DNA of 64,000 nt from Strongylocentrotus droebachiensis (Eukaryota > Echinodermata > Echinoidea > Camarodonta > Strongylocentrotidae), in assembly GCA_035222895.1 (NCBI GenBank), contig JAVYIG010005291.1, positions 1-64,000 on the forward strand. The letters run 5' to 3'. The notes below the pieces were generated by a model. The model was not told the origin of the DNA. It was given only the letters and a program-made list of their open reading frames with translations, and ran no database searches. Below, in pieces: positions 58,768 through 64,000 of the stretch; position 1 is the stretch's first letter; each line of letters starts with the position of its first letter. Position numbers and translations under genes: made by a program.

Positions 58768-60286
58768 AGTTATTATGTTCCTGAAGGCTTTAAGCTAGAC
58801 AACTGCTTATATGAAATGATAACGGTGTATGTATCTCTGTACATTAGAATCCCACCACGACAATCATCAGTAATTCTCTTCAGCCAAGAGAAACCTACCG
58901 TGTTTTAGTGGAAAATGGGAGCGGAATATCAAATGTGACTTTTTCTTCACTGCCTCCGTCAATACATGGGTTGATGCTCTGAAGGATACATCGCATCACC
59001 CTAATTAGGGAAATGTCAGTTAATGACGGCTTCATATTAGGAATATGTCATTTACCGACGGTTCTAAAAAGCTAATGGGAATTGTCTACTTTTTCGAATA
59101 TCATTGAAGGGCGAATCGATGTTCATTAGTTGGCACGTATCATATGGCAAAGACATGTCGGGTTAAGGCGTATGTCAAAATGACGGACATTTAATGAGAT
59201 TGAGCAATTTCTAAAAAGTCGTCCGCAAACAAATTTGTCTCCTAATCCTGTCTTTGTCATATATACCAATTGTCACAAATTCAGACATTCAGTAAAAGAA
59301 AAAAACACATTAAGTCTGGGATGCAGCAAAGGTGATAAAAACCCGTAAAGGGCTGTATCCCCGATGAAAATAATGATACAAGTAAACAAATATTACAAGA
59401 AACATGATCATAAAATCATTATTGGAAACAAGGAAATACATCTTTAAAAAAGTAATTAAGCAGGTAATGTTTAAAATATGAATTAAAACACTCAATAACA
59501 TTTCATAGAATGCAAATATATCAAAATATCAATATAAGTAAACAAACATTAAACTGATGACAGCAAAAATTAGTACTATAAATTACTTAAAGAAATGGGA
59601 ATTGAATTGCACGAAGGGGTCATCATTATTACGTAGTATTATTTCAGATAATTTATGAGTAGATGAATGGATAACTGAGTATATGAATACAATGTGAGAG
59701 AAAGTGAAATAGTATTATTTCAACAAGAGGAATTATGTAGTTACTTCTATCATATTAAGATATCCTTATATAATATTATGAAGGTGGAATTTTAGTGAGT
59801 TTTTGAAAGCTGAGAGAGTTGGGCTTTTTATTACATTACATGTGAGCATGTTTCAATCGTTGGCAGTTCTTACGTAAAACGAGTTCTTGTAGTCAGTCAT
59901 TAGGGGGGGTGGCACCAGTCTTTATGCTACTAGATCAGCGTTTTTCAACCCTTTGTTTGTTCAGTCACAGCACCCTTTTAGTAGTTGTAGTAATAATAAT
60001 CGCTTTCTGCAAAAGGTACGAACATCATCTTGGTTTGGTCATTTCTAACAATTTTACAAGAATTTATTCTAGCAAATAGATCTGTTAACTGCTTTACATG
60101 CCCTGTCTCGATTTGATATTATGCTTTCAGTGGTATATCTATTTGGCAGTGCGACGATAAGCTTTAACACGATCGCAAAGACCTTCATAAAGTCATTACC
60201 ATTTGTATTTCCTATAAAAGTCAGGTTCGGATTTACGTATTAATCATTGCCATGTTCGCATATTTTCATAATATGATGCACAAGGC
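58768..60286. other. G6 5' flank and orphan repeat-unit flank
   Basis: 58807-59120 matches the conserved upstream block of G4 and G5. 59330-59870 is another AT-rich spacer copy. 59890-60258 continues like the start of the LINE-receptor unit (gccatgttc) but then breaks off without a LINE fragment or receptor. No gene. Confidence 0.6.
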
Positions 60287-60680
60287 CAGTGGCGTACGCA
60301 GGATTTTTTCAAGGGGGGGGGGGGGGGTTTAAAATCGGGTCCAAAATTTCGCAACCACTCAGAAAAATTTGAAAATCGCGCCGGCCGAAAAGTCGCTCAG
60401 TGTGTGGGGGGGGGGGGGGGGGGGGTAAGAGGACACTTCTTTTTTTTTTTTGGTCTCGAAATTTGAAAATTTGACATTTTGTTCCGTTGGGGGGGGGGGG
60501 GGGGTAAGGTCACCTTTCCTTTTTCAGGTCAGCCATTGGTATAATTTTTTTTTTTTTTTTAATTTTTTTTATCAAAAAAAATCAAAAGGGGGGGGGGGGG
60601 TTTCCACAAAAAACATACACATTAAAAAAACTCGAGGGGGGGGGTTAACCCCAACCCCCCCCCCCCTGCGTACGCGCCTG
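60287..60680. mobile_element. hAT-like MITE, 394 bp, with G and C runs
   Basis: The left end cagtggcgtacgcagg and right end cctgcgtacgcgcctg are inverted. The 8-bp duplication cacaaggc flanks both sides (60279-60286 and 60681-60688). The interior is dominated by G runs of 7 to about 20 and T/A runs. The translated frame (GGGG-rich) is an artefact. Confidence 0.88.
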
Positions 60681-60847
60681 CACAAGGCTATTGACGTTGC
60701 CCTAGGTTGAATTATTGAGAGTCTTTGCGATCTCGTTCTTTTCAGATTGAACTGTTACCAGGATGTTAATGCATATGAGTTCTGGGATGCTGGATGGTCA
60801 TGATGGTTGTCATCGTGACTTCAGATGAAATTAAGATCTTGTTCCGT

Positions 60848-61042
60848 TTAAAGCCACACTGTACTACTTGTAGCTACTTGCTCCCTCTATATAGAAAAAT
60901 ATGCCCAATTGGTGACCATTGGTCCCCCATGATCCTCTTTTTCTTATGTTAATTGGGAGCTGAGTTGATGAGATAAACACCTGTCAAGTGACCTTGCAGG
61001 GTGGTCTAATCTCTCCTATAAACTAGTACAGATGAGCTTTAA
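60848..61042. mobile_element. TTAA MITE, reverse copy of 4529 family
   Basis: TTAA-agccacactgtacta at the left; agctTTAA-type end at the right (61039-61042). Interior gaccattggtcccccatgat matches the reverse complement of the copy at 4529. The right terminal repeat has decayed. Confidence 0.75.
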
Positions 61043-61155
61043 TACAAGAGTTTCAAAGTTGGTCTAGTGGTGGAATAGCTCTCAGGTCCACAACCTTTAC
61101 ACAACGACCATGCCGGCAGTTTTCGATCCAAGGACATTGTACAGGTGACTTCACC

Positions 61156-62166
61156 TCACCAACCTAGAATCTTAATCTTTAGATGCTTCTTGACCGCTTT
61201 CCTCCATTTCACATCGCTGATGATGAGAATACCCATTTTACACAACCATAGAAAGAACGTAAGATCATTGACAAACAATATGGCATTATGACTTACATCT
61301 GCCAGGTAGAAATATGTAAACATGGAGATCACCAGTGACATGACAAGCGACAGAAATGCAATTTTCACCAGGTAAACGACGTTTAGGAGCCCTCTCATTT
61401 TTGAACGATTATGTTCACGATCAGCAGCAGACGCTCTGTCGCCATTGGATTGGTCGCGACCAGGAACGGCCAAAGCGACAACCTGACGATTCAAGCGACT
61501 TTGCTTGATGGCAATTAAAATGAGGGCAAAGGTCAAAGATACCGTCAGGATGTTTGGAAAGGCAAGAAATCCTACTGCCATACCCACGTAAGGCAAATGC
61601 GAATTCGACGTATTTCTTAGACTGAGAAAGCTGAGTAACGAACATCCATCAGTCAGACCAGTAAAGGGAAATTTTGTGAAAGGTAGAATGGCAACAGTAT
61701 TGAGTGAGAATGCCCCGCATATCACGAAAAGGCAAACCATTCTTTGCAATGTGACTATACGGAAGTACCTTAATGGGTACTTGATGAAGATGAACTTGTT
61801 CAAAGCGATGGCAAACAGCATCCAAGCAGACAAATTATAGCTTAGCATATTCAAGAAAATAACTGTCAGGCAAACTTCCTCGCTTATGTTAAAAAATCTT
61901 CCGGACAATCTGTATATAATTGCAAAAGTACGATAGCCAATGGCATATACGATATCAACGGATGCGAGGCTCTGGTACAGTATTTGTCCAATCTGCGTTG
62001 ACTCGAGATCTCGTTCACGCACTAGAACAGCGATGATGAAACTGTTCAAAGTCACTTCGGTCACGAAATAAACTGAATTGCTAATAAGGAGTAAGATATC
62101 AACGGTATTCAGAACTGCATGATCAGCTTCTGTTCCATTGGCCATGTGAGAAACAGTTTCGGCCAT
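61156..62166 (-). CDS. Divergent class A-like GPCR (G7), 336 aa, intronless
   Basis: Same family but the most divergent member here. The start is the ATG at 62166 (agaATGg, MAETVSHMANG); a second ATG at 62145 would give a slightly shorter protein. N-terminal NGT sequon. N41 is in TM1, D71 in TM2 (SLASVD), C99 before TM3 and C175 in loop 2 (TDGCSLL), NKF is at 123-125 with IFIKYPLRYF, and P204 in TM5 (FPNIL). Loop 3 is basic (ADREHNRSKMRGLLNVVYL). TM7 has LCKMGILIISDVKWRKA with K310 in place of N of NPxxY. It has no LINE fragment downstream, so it is outside the G3-G6 duplication units. Confidence 0.9.
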   Translation of the reverse strand: MAETVSHMANGTEADHAVLNTVDILLLISNSVYFVTEVTLNSFIIAVLVRERDLESTQIGQILYQSLASVDIVYAIGYRTFAIIYRLSGRFFNISEEVCLTVIFLNMLSYNLSAWMLFAIALNKFIFIKYPLRYFRIVTLQRMVCLFVICGAFSLNTVAILPFTKFPFTGLTDGCSLLSFLSLRNTSNSHLPYVGMAVGFLAFPNILTVSLTFALILIAIKQSRLNRQVVALAVPGRDQSNGDRASAADREHNRSKMRGLLNVVYLVKIAFLSLVMSLVISMFTYFYLADVSHNAILFVNDLTFFLWLCKMGILIISDVKWRKAVKKHLKIKILGW

Positions 62167-62954
62167 TCTGAAGCTTTGTCTTGTTAAACTTGAATACTCC
62201 GCGGTCAGGTCATCGTTATAAAAGGATGGTCGCCGCCGAAAGTTCAATGTGCAAGATAATTATACGTGATCCGTCCCCTCGAATTACTTGTAAAGACCTG
62301 GTGTGTCAGATAATTAGGCCAAAGGAAATAAGATCAGGTAGCTAAACAAACATACCTGACAGTGTCCAGCCAAGAAAACTGTATCAACGATGACCGTTGA
62401 CCATGAAATCCATGTTTTGCCTAAGTTTTCCCCATGCGTGAAATTCTGTGATACCATGAAATAATCGTTGGTAGAATGTGTTCAACTCCGAAGTGAGTCA
62501 GAACGACTCGTAAACGGGTGACATCCAGTTGGTGTTTAACTGACGAAAAATTTAATAGTCGCTAAAATATATCTCATCGATCAAAATGACTTCCAAAGCA
62601 ACCATTATCGACACTCAGAACCGGTTGTTTGAGTTAAAATGAGAATGTAGCCGTCTAGAACTTTCCACTCACTCGTCTTTAATAAGCATCTATTGCTCGA
62701 TGTCGGATAATAGAGCTCAGGACCACCGCAGCATCAGACAGTCATTTCCTGAACGAGTCGATGGTAGATTTTATGACTTTTACATTAAAGAGAGTGACAG
62801 TGAAATACGAGCCAATTATTGACAGGATAGTTCATAATGAAAATGTGTTGTAGTATTATCACAGTTAGGCAAATAATTGAACGCCCATTTCTAGTATTCC
62901 ATCCAATTAACGCTCAATATCATAAGCTATGGCATTGAGTGACAGATGATATTG
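62167..62954. other. 5' flank of G7
   Basis: Unique in this window. No gene, element or clear TATA box recognised. Confidence 0.4.
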
Positions 62955-64000
62955 GGAAGAAAGTATATCAAAAGTAAAGGTAACACTCGAACATTTCTTC
63001 GGAATTAAAATTTCACAATATCGGGACGATTATGGATGAGAATATTTTCAGTCGCTTGCAAGACAGTAACACGTAAGTCGCAGCCGGTAGATGTATCGTC
63101 AGTATAATCTTTCTTGGAGGTACCAGATCCTCGCCCTGAGGTACGCCATTTCCTCCTCGCGTTTGGTTATCTTTCTAAAGACTTTCCTTTTGCCTGTTTT
63201 TGAATAATTATATTGTTTTGTATTTTAAGTAGCGTAAAGTCACATGGAGACTGAGCGGACAATATCGAAAATGAATCACTCTTCACACGATGCCAGCCAG
63301 ATTTATTCTGAATGATGGCATGACAAATCTAAAAACGAACAGGGGGGCCGTTAAGGCATTAACAAAAAAACAAAAAAAATCGATTCTACCACCACCTACA
63401 ATGTATAAAGATGGCCCACTCCTTTGTGCATCTCCCCCACCCCCTCCACCGCTTCTGGCGTCTGTAATAATCGTTGAATTCTTAACATCCCACCTTCTCT
63501 TGACTCATGATACTAATACAAAAGACCAGTGCAATTCAAAATAGTATTTATTAAAGCGATCGCATGTCGCAATTAACATCAAAGTGAAATAATGCACATT
63601 GTAGCAATTATTGAAAATAGTACATGCATTTAAAACTTGAATGGATACTATAACTATAACAATAAATAGGCCTACATTTAATTGTTCCATAATGTCCATA
63701 ATTACAAATGTAAATGAATTATAGATGAATGGTCGTAAAACAAGAAAATGTTCATCGTTGTCAGCGTAACTTAATTAAATTTTAGTATCATTTAGTCATT
63801 CAGGTTGAATAAACATAAAATACAAATTTGAACTGGCAATCGTATTACAGAACTAGCCGGCTTAGACAAGTAATAATACTCCGGCTTTAACGGAGGTACC
63901 CATTTACCTCACCTGGGTGACGAGTTGACTGAGGTTTTGCCACAGGACGTTTATGCTATAGCAGGAGCTCGAACCCTGTACCTTATGATCCACAGTCTAG
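62955..64000. repeat. Third copy of G1-type 3' flank, runs off the window
   Basis: Homologous to 10860-12180 and 31055-32330, with the small MITE absent at 63870 and a further stretch of about 50 bp missing near 63893. It ends inside the minus-strand SINE (63895 onward). The homology predicts a further G1-type receptor beyond the window. No gene inside. Confidence 0.85.

Overview
This is eukaryotic, AT-rich animal DNA, most likely from an echinoderm and probably a sea urchin. The signs are split genes with GT-AG introns, tRNA-derived SINEs, L2/CR1-like LINE remains, hAT-like and TTAA-flanked DNA elements, and a tandem expansion of intronless, highly divergent class A GPCR genes like those described in sea urchins. 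The species call is inference. No bacterial features, CRISPR arrays or functional tRNA/rRNA genes were seen.

Layout. (1) 1-4431, + strand: the last three exons of a BTB/Kelch-type (KLHL) gene; the 5' exons lie outside the window. Its introns hold a SINE, a hairpin cluster and a 1.3 kb TTAA-flanked element. (2) 4432-10640: AT-rich DNA that may be a long 3' UTR, with a MITE, a LINE remnant and a good AATAAA at 10554. (3) 10.6-62.2 kb: a minus-strand array of seven intact intronless receptor genes (G1 12931-13965, G2 16517-17536, G3 24132-25151, G1' 33063-34097, G4 51252-52268, G5 54825-55835, G6 57748-58767, with G7 61156-62166 the most divergent; G1 and G1' are close paralogues, so eight intact frames in total), two broken copies of G2 (27098-27585 and 44044-44882) and one small internal fragment (18001-18185). 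(4) 62955-64000: the start of another G1-type flank, running off the window.

The array grew by segmental duplication. A unit of [kelch 3' flank - G1 - G2 - SINE - LINE - G3-type gene] at 8.7-25.2 kb is repeated at 28.9-52.3 kb, with a recombinant partial unit (25.28-28.5 kb) between them. A second, shorter unit of about 3 kb [AT-rich spacer - TE end - GT microsatellite - LINE 5' fragment - receptor] is repeated for G3, G5 and G6, and an orphan flank without a receptor lies at 59.3-60.26 kb.

The most striking non-genic feature is a 6.1 kb element (37470-43585) with hAT-type ends and a perfect 8-bp target duplication. It carries a 5 kb CG-hairpin satellite arranged as about three near-identical 1526-bp higher-order repeats, plus a 276-bp pure pyrimidine run. 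The paralogous block at 16061-16068 preserves the empty target site.

All receptors keep the class A disulfide cysteines, N in TM1, D in TM2 and the PLRY motif of loop 2. They replace DRY by NKF and NPxxY by KVGVL or KMGIL, and have no CWxP in TM6. They most plausibly act as lineage-specific surface chemoreceptors; ligands and coupling cannot be read from the sequence.
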